DNA of 64,000 bases from the NCBI GenBank assembly GCA_023429375.1, contig JAEYVY010000006.1, positions 129,304 through 193,303 on the forward strand, given 5' to 3'. A program made the position numbers and the translations under genes. The notes beneath the pieces are model-generated. The model did no database searches. It saw nothing but the letters and a program-made list of their open reading frames with translations, and was not told the DNA's origin. This DNA is from Bacteroidota bacterium (lineage in GTDB: Bacteria > Bacteroidota > Bacteroidia > Bacteroidales > Tannerellaceae). Shown in pieces: positions 19,283 through 27,087 of this stretch (positions are counted from its first letter, which is position 1; every line of letters begins with the position of its first letter).

Positions 19283-19678
19283 TCAATAATCTATTTTTTC
19301 AAAAGTTACAACCAAAGATTGATCATTTCTCCAGATGATATCTTTTACTCGCTGGAATCGACCATGCTTGAATATCTTTTCTTTAAAATCTACTAAGTGA
19401 GAGTATTCAATATTCTCATTGAACACCATTTTCCCATAAATATTCTCTAGAGTCTCATAATCACATATATATAGATATCTATTATTGTTTTCAATCTCAT
19501 TTTCTTGTGAAAAAATATTATACTCCCGAAATTCAAGATTATCCCTTTCGGGGGTTACATAACTCATTAAGTCGATCACATCACCTTTTTGAAGCATATG
19601 TTCCATACTTGTTTTTACTCGAACAAACATAATTCCCTCTTTTAAAGTAATAGATTGCGTTTCTAAAATAAAGTCCAT
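19283..19678 (-). CDS. Hypothetical prophage-end protein
   Basis: A 131-residue soluble protein with no signal peptide and no motif that I recognise. It lies between attL and the late-operon terminator, the usual place for accessory (moron) genes of prophages, so it may be expressed in the lysogen. Its stop codon lies directly against the left arm-type repeat. Confidence 0.6.
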   Translation of the reverse strand: MDFILETQSITLKEGIMFVRVKTSMEHMLQKGDVIDLMSYVTPERDNLEFREYNIFSQENEIENNNRYLYICDYETLENIYGKMVFNENIEYSHLVDFKEKIFKHGRFQRVKDIIWRNDQSLVVTFEKIDY

Positions 19679-19814
19679 ACTAGTGTTTTTTATTCACGGC
19701 AACAGTGCCGATCACTTCAATTTTAAGGACAATTTTCCGAATAAAAAAATCTAAAATGAACAAATAAGGGAACTTCAATTTGCTTTCAAAAAAAAATAAC
19801 AGTATTTTCAAAAA

Positions 19815-19842
19815 ACCGCTCTATTCTCGCGAACAAAGCGGT
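19815..19842 (-). terminator. Late-operon terminator
   Basis: On the minus strand a stem of ACCGCTTT against AGAGCGGT (one mismatch) is followed by TTTTTTG, 18 bases after the last lysis gene. It probably ends the long leftward late transcript. Confidence 0.7.
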
Positions 19843-19859
19843 CAAAACACTTAACATTA

Positions 19860-20321
19860 TTACTTTCGCCTTATAAGCCAAACCACTATATATGTTAATC
19901 CGACAACAATAACAATGATGATCAAGTTACCGAACTTAATTCTTATCTTATCCCACCAATTCAAAGTCTTAACAGGGGTTGTGACTCCTGATTTATTTTC
20001 AGAGACATAAGCACTGTCATTACTTATGTTTATTCCCTGGTTAATCTTAGTCCCTTCTTCTACCTTATCCTCATTCCCTTTCCCCTTAATGGTAGTCTCT
20101 TGGACCTTATATTGATTTCCTTGTTCGTCAGGTGTACTCCAGTCTACATGGGAATATTCGAGCTCATATCTCAATGAAGACAGTATCTTGTACACAATAC
20201 TGTCATACTCAATCCTTATACTCTTCTCCACCTGTAGAGAGTCGTAAGATGAAGCCTTTTCAACCTTACAGGTTGACTTGCAACCTGTAAGGAATAGCAA
20301 TATGATGATTAAGTATTTCAT
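19860..20321 (-). CDS. Candidate unimolecular spanin (Rz/Rz1-like)
   Basis: A 153-residue protein with an N-terminal lipoprotein signal (LFLTGC, Cys14) and a C-terminal membrane segment (residues 130-150) ending in RRK. A protein anchored by lipid in the outer membrane and by a membrane helix in the inner membrane is the defining layout of unimolecular spanins such as T1 gp11, which fuse the two membranes at the end of lysis. It overlaps the endolysin gene by four bases, in a holin-endolysin-spanin order. Spanins diverge too fast for sequence proof, so this rests on topology and context. Confidence 0.7.
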   Translation of the reverse strand: MKYLIIILLFLTGCKSTCKVEKASSYDSLQVEKSIRIEYDSIVYKILSSLRYELEYSHVDWSTPDEQGNQYKVQETTIKGKGNEDKVEEGTKINQGINISNDSAYVSENKSGVTTPVKTLNWWDKIRIKFGNLIIIVIVVGLTYIVVWLIRRK

Positions 20322-20836
20322 TGTTCGAATGTTATGTCGTTAAGTCTATTCATCCACCCACGCAAGAACTTTCTGTTAGATGGCCTCTTTCTTACGATGT
20401 CATCTAAGTAGTTAACCCTAGCTGCTCTTATGGCGCGGAAAAACTCTTCCGGATTTCTTCCATTTAAGGACTTTAGGGTGACGGGTCCTACTATCCCGTC
20501 AGGCTTAACTCCTAATATTCTTTGAGGGATAATAATACCCCAAGAACCCGAACCCCACACCCAATCGACAAGAATATTGGCTACTGACTGACTTTCTATA
20601 TCATCAGCCAACCACTTATCCCAGTACATTGATTTGAATATATCATCCCAATGTGCATCGGGGATATTTTCCAATTCCTTGATACCGGGCTTTGGTAGGC
20701 CTTTTCCCGCGCAATAGGCCTCATAAGTGGATATGGTGATACCTTTATTGGTCGGCCCTCCCGAATCGTCCGGATCGTTCACGAATCCTCCCTCCCATTT
20801 CAATATAAATGGGATTAATTTACTTGCTTGTGCCAT
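20318..20836 (-). CDS. Endolysin, glycosyl hydrolase 108 family
   Basis: A 172-residue muramidase-like enzyme that degrades the cell wall at lysis. The N-terminal GH108 domain has the catalytic Glu in KWEGGFVNDPDD and the following GGPTNKGIT. Residues 100-165 match the peptidoglycan-binding domain that follows it in this family (GVKPDGIVGPVT). There is no signal peptide, so it needs the holin to reach the wall. It overlaps the upstream holin gene by 17 bases and the spanin gene by 4. Confidence 0.9.
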   Translation of the reverse strand: MAQASKLIPFILKWEGGFVNDPDDSGGPTNKGITISTYEAYCAGKGLPKPGIKELENIPDAHWDDIFKSMYWDKWLADDIESQSVANILVDWVWGSGSWGIIIPQRILGVKPDGIVGPVTLKSLNGRNPEEFFRAIRAARVNYLDDIVRKRPSNRKFLRGWMNRLNDITFEQ

Positions 20837-21299
20837 CTTTCCCCTCTTTTAAATAGGATAATACAATCTCAGCTATATCTTCTGGCTTATCCTTGTTTTG
20901 CGCCAATTTCCCAATAAGTACGGCCAATTGCGCATAGTCATTCTTTGCCTTGTCTTCCGCCTTCTCATAGATAGACTTTAGTTCTATAAAGCCTACACCG
21001 ATGGCTCCAATTGTGGTGATGAATGGGAATATCGGCAGGCGGTAGTCGTAGAATGTAGACAGATACCATACCCCTATAATCTGCATTGCGTCAATCACGG
21101 TCAACGCAATCATCATATTGTAATATCGTGATGCTTTTGCAACCGTCCTCTGATAGCCGTACGAAGTTCGTCTATCTCCTCTCTGCTTTGCTTTCCTAAC
21201 GCCCGACCATAAGTCGGCCATCATCGCTAAGAATACAAGAATGTACTCGGAAAACAGAATCCACAGTACCACGATTAATTTGTCAAATTGATGCTCCAT
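20820..21299 (-). CDS. Phage holin
   Basis: A 159-residue membrane protein with three hydrophobic segments (near residues 9-28, 58-78 and 83-105) and a charged cytoplasmic C-terminus. The first segment is followed by DLWSGVRKAKQRG, a pattern seen in Bacteroidales phage holins. Its place directly before the endolysin supports the call. The frame runs up to a TTG at 21311, but the ATG at 21299 is the better start. Confidence 0.75.
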   Translation of the reverse strand: MEHQFDKLIVVLWILFSEYILVFLAMMADLWSGVRKAKQRGDRRTSYGYQRTVAKASRYYNMMIALTVIDAMQIIGVWYLSTFYDYRLPIFPFITTIGAIGVGFIELKSIYEKAEDKAKNDYAQLAVLIGKLAQNKDKPEDIAEIVLSYLKEGKDGTSK

Positions 21300-21349
21300 A
21301 ATGCTATACAATTGTCTATATTCCTGAACATTTCTATTGTTTTACTTTA

Positions 21350-21661
21350 TTATGTAAAGTAAAATGTTTTTGATTTTCCGAAAACCCTTTGTCTTATAAC
21401 GGTTTTAAATGGAAAATCCTCCTTATTCACCTTATCCAATGCGGACGTTATGGGTACCGACTGTGTGAAAAATTTCTGTTCTTGACCATCAACTCGAATA
21501 AGAACAAGATATCTGTCAGGGCCATAGGATGTGGTTACTTTTTCAAAATCCAACACCTCAATACTCATATTAAGTACTGAGTATATTGACACTTCTGGGC
21601 AATTGAATGTCTTCTTGTCGCCCATCATGGCTTGAATGCCTAATTCGGAAAAACTTTTCAT
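21350..21661 (-). CDS. Hypothetical phage protein
   Basis: A 103-residue soluble protein, mostly predicted beta-strand, without recognised motif. It overlaps the previous gene by four bases (ATGA type), so it belongs to the same translational unit as the reverse transcriptase. It could be a small structural or assembly protein or a DGR-linked gene; nothing in the sequence decides. Confidence 0.6.
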   Translation of the reverse strand: MKSFSELGIQAMMGDKKTFNCPEVSIYSVLNMSIEVLDFEKVTTSYGPDRYLVLIRVDGQEQKFFTQSVPITSALDKVNKEDFPFKTVIRQRVFGKSKTFYFT

Positions 21662-22029
21662 AATTCAATCCCGTTTTCTTCACAATCTTGTTCTACCATT
21701 ACATGTATAGCCTTTCTTCGCGTTAAGAACTCAAGATAGGCTTGCTCCTTGTCTTGACCTACAATTCCAAGCTTCGCTGATTCATAATCGTTACGAAGTT
21801 TGTTCTCCACTGATACAGGATAGATCTCCTCTATCAATGTTTTGAAAATCAAGTTAGATGTAATAGGATAAGAGACAAGATCCACCTCCAGCGAATCATA
21901 AGAATAACCGGAAACTCCATCCGCTTCACTTTCTTCGATATTGTGATTATACAACATCTGATAGTCGTTCACCCTCTCAAATTTGCTCGGGAGGGCCGTC
22001 GAAAATAATTTTGTTGATAGCTTTGCCAT
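21658..22029 (-). CDS. Hypothetical protein overlapping the DGR reverse transcriptase
   Basis: A 123-residue soluble protein. Its start lies 53 bases inside the reverse transcriptase gene, an unusually long overlap. The C-terminal half is helical and rich in charged residues. It does not look like a typical Avd four-helix accessory protein (no basic surface is obvious; the chain is acidic), but it is the only small gene tightly coupled to the reverse transcriptase and so is the best candidate for a DGR accessory factor. This is inference from position only. Confidence 0.6.
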   Translation of the reverse strand: MAKLSTKLFSTALPSKFERVNDYQMLYNHNIEESEADGVSGYSYDSLEVDLVSYPITSNLIFKTLIEEIYPVSVENKLRNDYESAKLGIVGQDKEQAYLEFLTRRKAIHVMVEQDCEENGIEL

Positions 22030-23020
22030 ATGTAGACATTTTAATAACGTTTATTCTATGTTTTTCTGTGCAATGAGAAAGAAATCCCCAATAAGATGAA
22101 AACTCATGCTTCAATACATTTTCGTCTATTGAGACCCCATTCTTCTTAGCACGATTCAGTTTTTTGTAAAAATTGTACAAAATCTTACGCCTTAACAGTA
22201 TGCACTTATGATCTGATTTATATCCCACGAAATCAATAGGACATCTATCAATCGGAAAGGGGTTGGAAGGTTTCTTAAGGTCCAATCTAAGCTTTTCTTT
22301 CAGGTATTTTTTTACTGCTACATATACCTTCCATAGCTCATCTTTTGTTTCAGAAAGAAATACCATATCGTCCATGTAGCGATAATAGTATTTTATCCTC
22401 AGGTTTTTCTTTATGAACCTATCCAATCCGGACAAATACAGATTTGCCAGCGTCTGACTTGTTTCGTTTCCAATTGGAAGTCCGGGAGCAGAATCAATAA
22501 TTCTATCGACAACAACCAATGCACGCTCATCATCTACCTTTTCGCGAATAATAGATTTTAAAATCTCATGATTCACACTGTCGTAGAATTTCTTTACATC
22601 TAGCTTCAAGCAGTATTGTGTCCCTTTTTTGTCAATCTTAAGAGCCTTATTTATATCCTTAAGACATTTGGTAATTCCTCTCCCTTTAATGCATGCATAC
22701 GTAGTGTCTATCAATTGACTTCTCCATATATCACCGAATACCAGCATTACACATTTATGTACGATTCTGTCCGGAAAGAAAGGAGCTGTTTTTATTACTC
22801 GCTCTTTCGGCTCTTTTATTACTCGCTCTCTGTATGGAGATGGATAGTACCTATTGTTACGCAACAAGTCGTATATAGCATCTAGATTTCCTACAATATT
22901 TTCGTTAAAACGAAGGATCTCTTTCCTTCGTGATTTGCCTTTTTGAGCTTCGTGTTGCGCCTTAATTATTGTTTCTGGCGAACAAAGCACGTAGTGCAAG
23001 TTTCTAATCTTTTTGGGCAT
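21977..23020 (-). CDS. DGR reverse transcriptase
   Basis: A 347-residue reverse transcriptase of the diversity-generating retroelement class. It copies the template RNA with adenine-directed errors; the cDNA replaces a variable repeat. Fingers and palm motifs are LKLDVKKFYDS (Asp about 141), PIGNETSQ (182-189; DGR enzymes have the form [ILV]GxxxSQ here), and YMDD (215-218). No maturase or endonuclease domain follows, unlike group II introns. The template repeat lies 131 bases upstream on the same strand. I use the ATG at 23020; the frame stays open to a GTG at 23107, giving 376 residues. Confidence 0.93.
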   Translation of the reverse strand: MPKKIRNLHYVLCSPETIIKAQHEAQKGKSRRKEILRFNENIVGNLDAIYDLLRNNRYYPSPYRERVIKEPKERVIKTAPFFPDRIVHKCVMLVFGDIWRSQLIDTTYACIKGRGITKCLKDINKALKIDKKGTQYCLKLDVKKFYDSVNHEILKSIIREKVDDERALVVVDRIIDSAPGLPIGNETSQTLANLYLSGLDRFIKKNLRIKYYYRYMDDMVFLSETKDELWKVYVAVKKYLKEKLRLDLKKPSNPFPIDRCPIDFVGYKSDHKCILLRRKILYNFYKKLNRAKKNGVSIDENVLKHEFSSYWGFLSHCTEKHRINVIKMSTYGKAINKIIFDGPPEQI

Positions 23021-23150
23021 ATTGTGCCTTTTTTTAGGCCGGACGTTCAACAATTTACTAGCGCAGCCTTTGTTCAATACTTTTTTGCTCGTTAAAAACT
23101 TGTGCACGGTGTGAGTGAATATTGTATATATATTTTATAATATGGTACTT

Positions 23151-23249
23151 GCGGAACCCGTGATTCGCATTCGCATTCGAGAACCGATTATTCGTATTCG
23201 TATAACGCCAACCGGCATTCGCCCCATTATGCGCATAGCCACCGCGACG
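23151..23249 (-). repeat. DGR template repeat (TR)
   Basis: A 99-bp noncoding copy of the 3' end of the adjacent fibre-region gene. Read on the minus strand it is rich in AAT codons at positions matching variable residues. It agrees with VR1 at all 77 non-adenine positions and differs at 10 of 22 adenines. Similarity may continue a further 9 bases at the 5' side (to 23258), with four more adenine changes and one C-to-G change. It must be transcribed leftward together with the reverse transcriptase. An open frame across it is a by-product of its origin from coding DNA. Confidence 0.95.
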
Positions 23250-23309
23250 GGTTTTATTCACCCAACCTTATATCTTAAGCAACCCGCTGGTTGTTATTAT
23301 TCGTAAATT

Positions 23310-23336
23310 CGCTTACCGTTTTGAACGGCACAAGCG
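23310..23336. other. Hairpin adjoining VR1
   Basis: CGCTT (23310-23314) pairs with AAGCG (23332-23336) and encloses CCGTT-TTG-AACGG (23316-23328), giving a two-part stem with a 3-base loop. It lies at and just past the 3' end of VR1 on the coding strand and includes the stop codon. The TR has no such structure. In the Bordetella phage DGR a hairpin just downstream of VR is needed for target recognition; this is the likely counterpart. Confidence 0.6.
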
Positions 23337-24797
23337 GAACCCGTGATTCGCACCCGCACCCGAGAACCGACTAGACGTAATCGTATAACGCCAACCGGCA
23401 ATCGCCCCACTATGCGCATAGCCACCGCGACGCGTACTAAACCAGCCGAAGGTCGGAGAAGCACCGCCAGTAGGTTGGTAGTAATAATCACAGAATGCTT
23501 TATTCCCACCACCACCAGTAGATACGGTCGGCATCATATATATATTATTAGATACCTCCCTGATGTATCCATCATTTCTCGGCACCTCTGCAACTAATTC
23601 ATACCCATCAGGAATATTAGTCTGGTCGGCGGACGGGATAATAATCTTGTCTATATCCGGGCAGTGAAAGCAAAGTGATTTCCCTCCCTGCTCTTCAGTT
23701 TGATGCCATACCGCGAAATCAGAACTTAGGATATTAATATATTCAGACGGCATTTCGAATCCCCTGTAAGAGGGAACTTGAACTGTCTTATCAACACCCG
23801 TCTGCCACTCCTTAATTACGTAGGGTACTATCCCAGTCTTATTGCCTAACTTAGCAGTAACTAATGACGGAATGAATGGGTAATAGCTATTGAATTCGCT
23901 CCATTCGGAGCTGATGACCGCCGTACCATTCCCCAGTCCCCCCTGTCTGTATCCCATTACGTCAGGTACAGGATTGTAGGCTTCTTGAATGTCGAAGTTT
24001 GCGTACTCTATATAGTAGTATAGGGCTAATACCGAGTACGCAAGTCCGCTATTATTGTGATACCCCGCCCCTACTGCCTTACATTTATTGACGATATCAG
24101 AACCGCTTGCATATGTACGGCACATACCAAGACTTGAAGCCTTAGTTCCATCTAGTGTAGCATTATTACTACCCCCTCTGAACTGTGCAGCGTTCTCGGT
24201 TCTTAGCGGAAACCCATCTTCACCTCGAATGATATCTCCGAAATCGTCAAATACTAAACTACATACGCTTGCAGCACGGTTGTTGATATTGTCATAGGTC
24301 GAATGGACCGCCGATATGTCGGGTATCTCAATAAGCTTGAAACCAGGAAGCGGAAACGGCGATATGCAGTAATCAGTATATTGAGGTGTGTCGACACATC
24401 GGAAGTAAGGGTTGGGTACATGGAGCATAATATTGCCCAATGTTCCGTCAAGTGCAACACGGTTTCCTGACATATCGTATATACTGTTATCAGGATTAAG
24501 AGGTATCTTGTTACCATCCAGTGTGGCGATGTAGCGATATATCTGACTTTGCAACGGCAAGTCCAAGTGCATCTGTGGATTGCCTATTCTTGTAGGCCTC
24601 TTTGAATCATCGCCTTTGTACTTTCTGATTCCGTACCAACCTCCGCTTGAATCAATGTCGTATTCAGCCATTAGTTCTATTTTCGTACCGATTTTAACCC
24701 ATATTTGGCTAAGTCGCCCGAACTTAACGTAATAAGTTCCGTCTTCACTCGCCAACGTGGGCGGTGTCTTTACTGTATAAAATTTCATTGTTGCCAT
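23313..24797 (-). CDS. DGR-diversified tail protein (variable protein 1)
   Basis: A 494-residue protein encoded among the tail fibre genes, most likely a receptor-binding tip protein. Residues 456-488 are encoded by VR1 and end near GFRLCRSKR, the C-terminal position usual for DGR C-type-lectin-fold targets. Seven AAT codons of the template appear here as Ser, Ile, Ile, Ser, Ser, Gly and Gly. The N-terminal 150 residues look like a fibre-attachment region (VKFGRLSQIWVKIG); the middle has the Trp and Gly pattern of formylglycine-enzyme-like lectin domains, but no catalytic function is implied. It starts two bases after the preceding fibre gene ends. Confidence 0.85.
   Translation of the reverse strand: MATMKFYTVKTPPTLASEDGTYYVKFGRLSQIWVKIGTKIELMAEYDIDSSGGWYGIRKYKGDDSKRPTRIGNPQMHLDLPLQSQIYRYIATLDGNKIPLNPDNSIYDMSGNRVALDGTLGNIMLHVPNPYFRCVDTPQYTDYCISPFPLPGFKLIEIPDISAVHSTYDNINNRAASVCSLVFDDFGDIIRGEDGFPLRTENAAQFRGGSNNATLDGTKASSLGMCRTYASGSDIVNKCKAVGAGYHNNSGLAYSVLALYYYIEYANFDIQEAYNPVPDVMGYRQGGLGNGTAVISSEWSEFNSYYPFIPSLVTAKLGNKTGIVPYVIKEWQTGVDKTVQVPSYRGFEMPSEYINILSSDFAVWHQTEEQGGKSLCFHCPDIDKIIIPSADQTNIPDGYELVAEVPRNDGYIREVSNNIYMMPTVSTGGGGNKAFCDYYYQPTGGASPTFGWFSTRRGGYAHSGAIAGWRYTITSSRFSGAGANHGFRLCRSKR
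23334..23432 (-). repeat. DGR variable repeat 1 (VR1)
   Basis: 99 bp at the 3' end of the variable-protein gene, aligned without gaps to the TR. Ten mismatches, every one at a template adenine: A to G five times, A to T four times and A to C once on the coding strand. The last 20 or so bases on the 3' side (ending GGTTCCGC) are identical and could serve as the initiation site for cDNA exchange. Confidence 0.95.
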
Positions 24798-24798
24798 A

Positions 24799-25641
24799 TT
24801 ACCAGTTATTTGTCCAATTTTGTTCCAAATTAGTTACTCTTGTTTCTAGGGAAGTGACATCATTAGCCTTGAAGTTGATGGCGTCCTCGATTAAGTCAAC
24901 CAACCCCCCCACACCTGCATACTTACCAACATTAGCCGTTGGCTCGTCACCCGTTCCTCCCTCATATCCTACCAGCTGACTTACAATAGTATTGTCGTCA
25001 ACTACTACGTATTGGAATATAGGGTTCCAGCCATTATTTCCCTTGACACCCTGAATACCCTGAATACCTTGTATTCCTTGTATACCCTGAATGCCTCTAA
25101 AATTGAGTGCATTTTCAGGATTGTCAACAAATCCGTCATTTCCGTAGTATTTCCCTATATTTTCAGTAGGCTTCACCCATGTACCTCCGACCCAATCAGC
25201 CAATTTTGCCACGATTGTGGTGTCATCTACTTCCTCGAAGTGATACACGGGATTCCATCCGTCTTTGCCTGGCAGCCCGAAAAATCGAATATTATCAGTG
25301 ATGTTCGGTGTTGGGATATCTATGCACGAACAGCCCTCTTTGGACTCGTCCTCCACATTGGAGACTATTGTAAATAGGAAAGGATTCCTACTTACCTGCT
25401 CACCATTTCTAGTGAAGGATACAGATAGTCTGTATCCGCCATGACTCAGCGTATTGGGTACCTTGATCACAATTCCCTTCCCTGCATGAGTGTACTCCAC
25501 AGTATACTTCTGTAATGAGAATGTATTCTGCAGATGCACGGATAATTCGCTAACCTCATTCATGTCTATCTGAACACCTTCCGATTCAGGAGTGTATTCC
25601 ACTTCGAATGAATTGCCTTGTTTAATTTTGATCCCATTCAT
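24799..25641 (-). CDS. Tail fibre protein with collagen-like stretch
   Basis: A 280-residue fibre protein. The N-terminal 95 residues resemble a baseplate or neck attachment domain (beta-rich). Residues about 115-240 hold two copies of a 55-residue module (GWNP...GGT...PT.N.GKY...VD...A.NF) separated by a collagen-like run of GIQGIQG repeats. A short C-terminal coiled coil (SLETRVTNLEQNW) ends the chain and probably trimerises it. The neighbouring gene has a third copy of the module. It overlaps that gene by 20 bases. Confidence 0.8.
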   Translation of the reverse strand: MNGIKIKQGNSFEVEYTPESEGVQIDMNEVSELSVHLQNTFSLQKYTVEYTHAGKGIVIKVPNTLSHGGYRLSVSFTRNGEQVSRNPFLFTIVSNVEDESKEGCSCIDIPTPNITDNIRFFGLPGKDGWNPVYHFEEVDDTTIVAKLADWVGGTWVKPTENIGKYYGNDGFVDNPENALNFRGIQGIQGIQGIQGIQGVKGNNGWNPIFQYVVVDDNTIVSQLVGYEGGTGDEPTANVGKYAGVGGLVDLIEDAINFKANDVTSLETRVTNLEQNWTNNW

Positions 25642-26053
25642 TTGTCCAGTTATTTTTTATGATTTCTAGCTCAGAAGAATGTGAATTCACTTTCGCGGTA
25701 AGGTCGGCTATATCGCCAGCTCCTTTCCCTCGCACATTCACCGCATCAGAAGTGTAGTCCACATACCCGTTGGGCCCTAGATACTTATTAAGATTGGCTG
25801 TAGGTTTCTCTCCTGTACCTCCTATATAGTCCACTAATTTCATGACAGCCTTACTAGCGCTCACTTCCACGATCGCATGAACAGGCGACCATCCCTTTTT
25901 CCCATCATACCCTCTTGGCCCACGCATCTCTGAAGCAGGCGCCTGCAATAGCGGATTCTCAGGATCTGGACCAACAATCAACACTTTACCATTCTCAATA
26001 TCACTTGATGTTGCATCGGGTAATTCATTACTATTAATATTTCTATCCGCCAT
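25622..26053 (-). CDS. Small tail fibre protein with the same 55-residue module
   Basis: A 143-residue fibre protein. It has a short collagen-like GPRGYDGKKG, one copy of the module found twice in the next gene (GWSP...GGTGEKPTANLNKYLG...VDYTSDAVN), and a C-terminal coiled coil ending in NNWTNEW, which closely resembles the end of its neighbour. The two genes probably arose by duplication. It lies within the leftward late operon. Confidence 0.75.
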   Translation of the reverse strand: MADRNINSNELPDATSSDIENGKVLIVGPDPENPLLQAPASEMRGPRGYDGKKGWSPVHAIVEVSASKAVMKLVDYIGGTGEKPTANLNKYLGPNGYVDYTSDAVNVRGKGAGDIADLTAKVNSHSSELEIIKNNWTNEWDQN

Positions 26054-26064
26054 ATCTTAATTAA

Positions 26065-27087
26065 TTACACATAATACATGAATGCTCTAACATATTGTCC
26101 GGTTGAAGGATATACTCTATTAGTGGCAACATCGAATGTCTCTATATCGCCAGCATTGTAGTAGTCTAGCGTCCACGGAGACTCCCTCAATCCGAAATCC
26201 GTAACAGTAGTAGTAGAGAGTACAGCATTGGTGCTTGCATCAATAATGCTGTACTCTATCTTATCAAGAGTTTTGAAATTGGCATTCACAAGGCCCGTAT
26301 AAGTTCCGATTGCTCTTGCTGAACTGCCTGCGTCTATATAGTTGCCCATAGTGAACGCCTTTGGGTTGCCATTTACAAATACCCGGATCATATATGGGTC
26401 GACTGCATTTTGCACCGAAATAGTGATGTTGCCTTGAATAGGCAGACATCCTAGATCAGTGCCGTCAGACTGACACAATACAATCTTAGTAGGATAGGTT
26501 TCCGTGTAGACTGTGTTCGTAGGAATACGCATCGTAAAACCATCGAATGTCATCATCGTATTACGCACACAGGGAAGTACATTACTTTCCGAATACAATA
26601 CACCGCCCGGATAGTATACTTTGACTTTACAATGAGTTACCCCATTTAATTTTTTCCAGTCATAATCTCCTAGATTGATCTTGGCTGCGAAAGAATGATC
26701 CACATAGCTGCCGTACTTTGTGAATGTCAGATCATTTGACATCGGCACGGGTGCAGAAGCATTCGTATTATGGCCTGCGAACCCTTCCAATTGGAATATG
26801 TATCTGTTAAGATTATCTCTTCTTAGCTCGTGATAGACATCTCCGGAAGCCGTTGAAGGTAGTCTCCATTGCCCCGGCTGCTCGTTGGCGTATATATTCC
26901 AATAAGGCAGCGCGCCTGCTATCAATGTGCCGTCCTGTAATGGGCTCCCGTTTTCTGCGATATTGAAGGCATACCCACTTCTGCCCCCCTGTCTTGCTTT
27001 CGCGACAAGCGTCCCAACGTCATACGATGGACATTGTATGTCGTTGCTCACTTGCATTGGATTGATATATGTGCTTCTGAGTATCAT
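26065..27087 (-). CDS. Phage tail/fibre protein
   Basis: A 340-residue beta-rich protein without signal peptide or recognised domain. Its place between the tail-tip gene and the collagen-like fibres indicates a structural tail or fibre-base role. The start codon overlaps the upstream gene by four bases (ATGA). Composition and coding strand agree with the rest of the tail block. Function is inferred only from context. Confidence 0.65.
   Translation of the reverse strand: MILRSTYINPMQVSNDIQCPSYDVGTLVAKARQGGRSGYAFNIAENGSPLQDGTLIAGALPYWNIYANEQPGQWRLPSTASGDVYHELRRDNLNRYIFQLEGFAGHNTNASAPVPMSNDLTFTKYGSYVDHSFAAKINLGDYDWKKLNGVTHCKVKVYYPGGVLYSESNVLPCVRNTMMTFDGFTMRIPTNTVYTETYPTKIVLCQSDGTDLGCLPIQGNITISVQNAVDPYMIRVFVNGNPKAFTMGNYIDAGSSARAIGTYTGLVNANFKTLDKIEYSIIDASTNAVLSTTTVTDFGLRESPWTLDYYNAGDIETFDVATNRVYPSTGQYVRAFMYYV

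Noticed and set aside
23058..23261. A 67-codon minus-strand frame covering the template repeat (begins NKTRRGGYAH).
   Set aside because: It is the coding frame inherited from the variable gene. The template functions as RNA, the frame has no good start or ribosome site and ends within the reverse transcriptase leader.
23115..23597. Plus-strand open frames rich in Ile-Arg or Thr-Arg over the TR and VR1.
   Set aside because: They are antisense shadows of the repeated AAT/GCG codons on the minus strand and have no ribosome site.
25050..25100. Tandem repeats taken as a CRISPR or satellite.
   Set aside because: They encode the collagen-like GIQ repeat of a fibre gene in frame.
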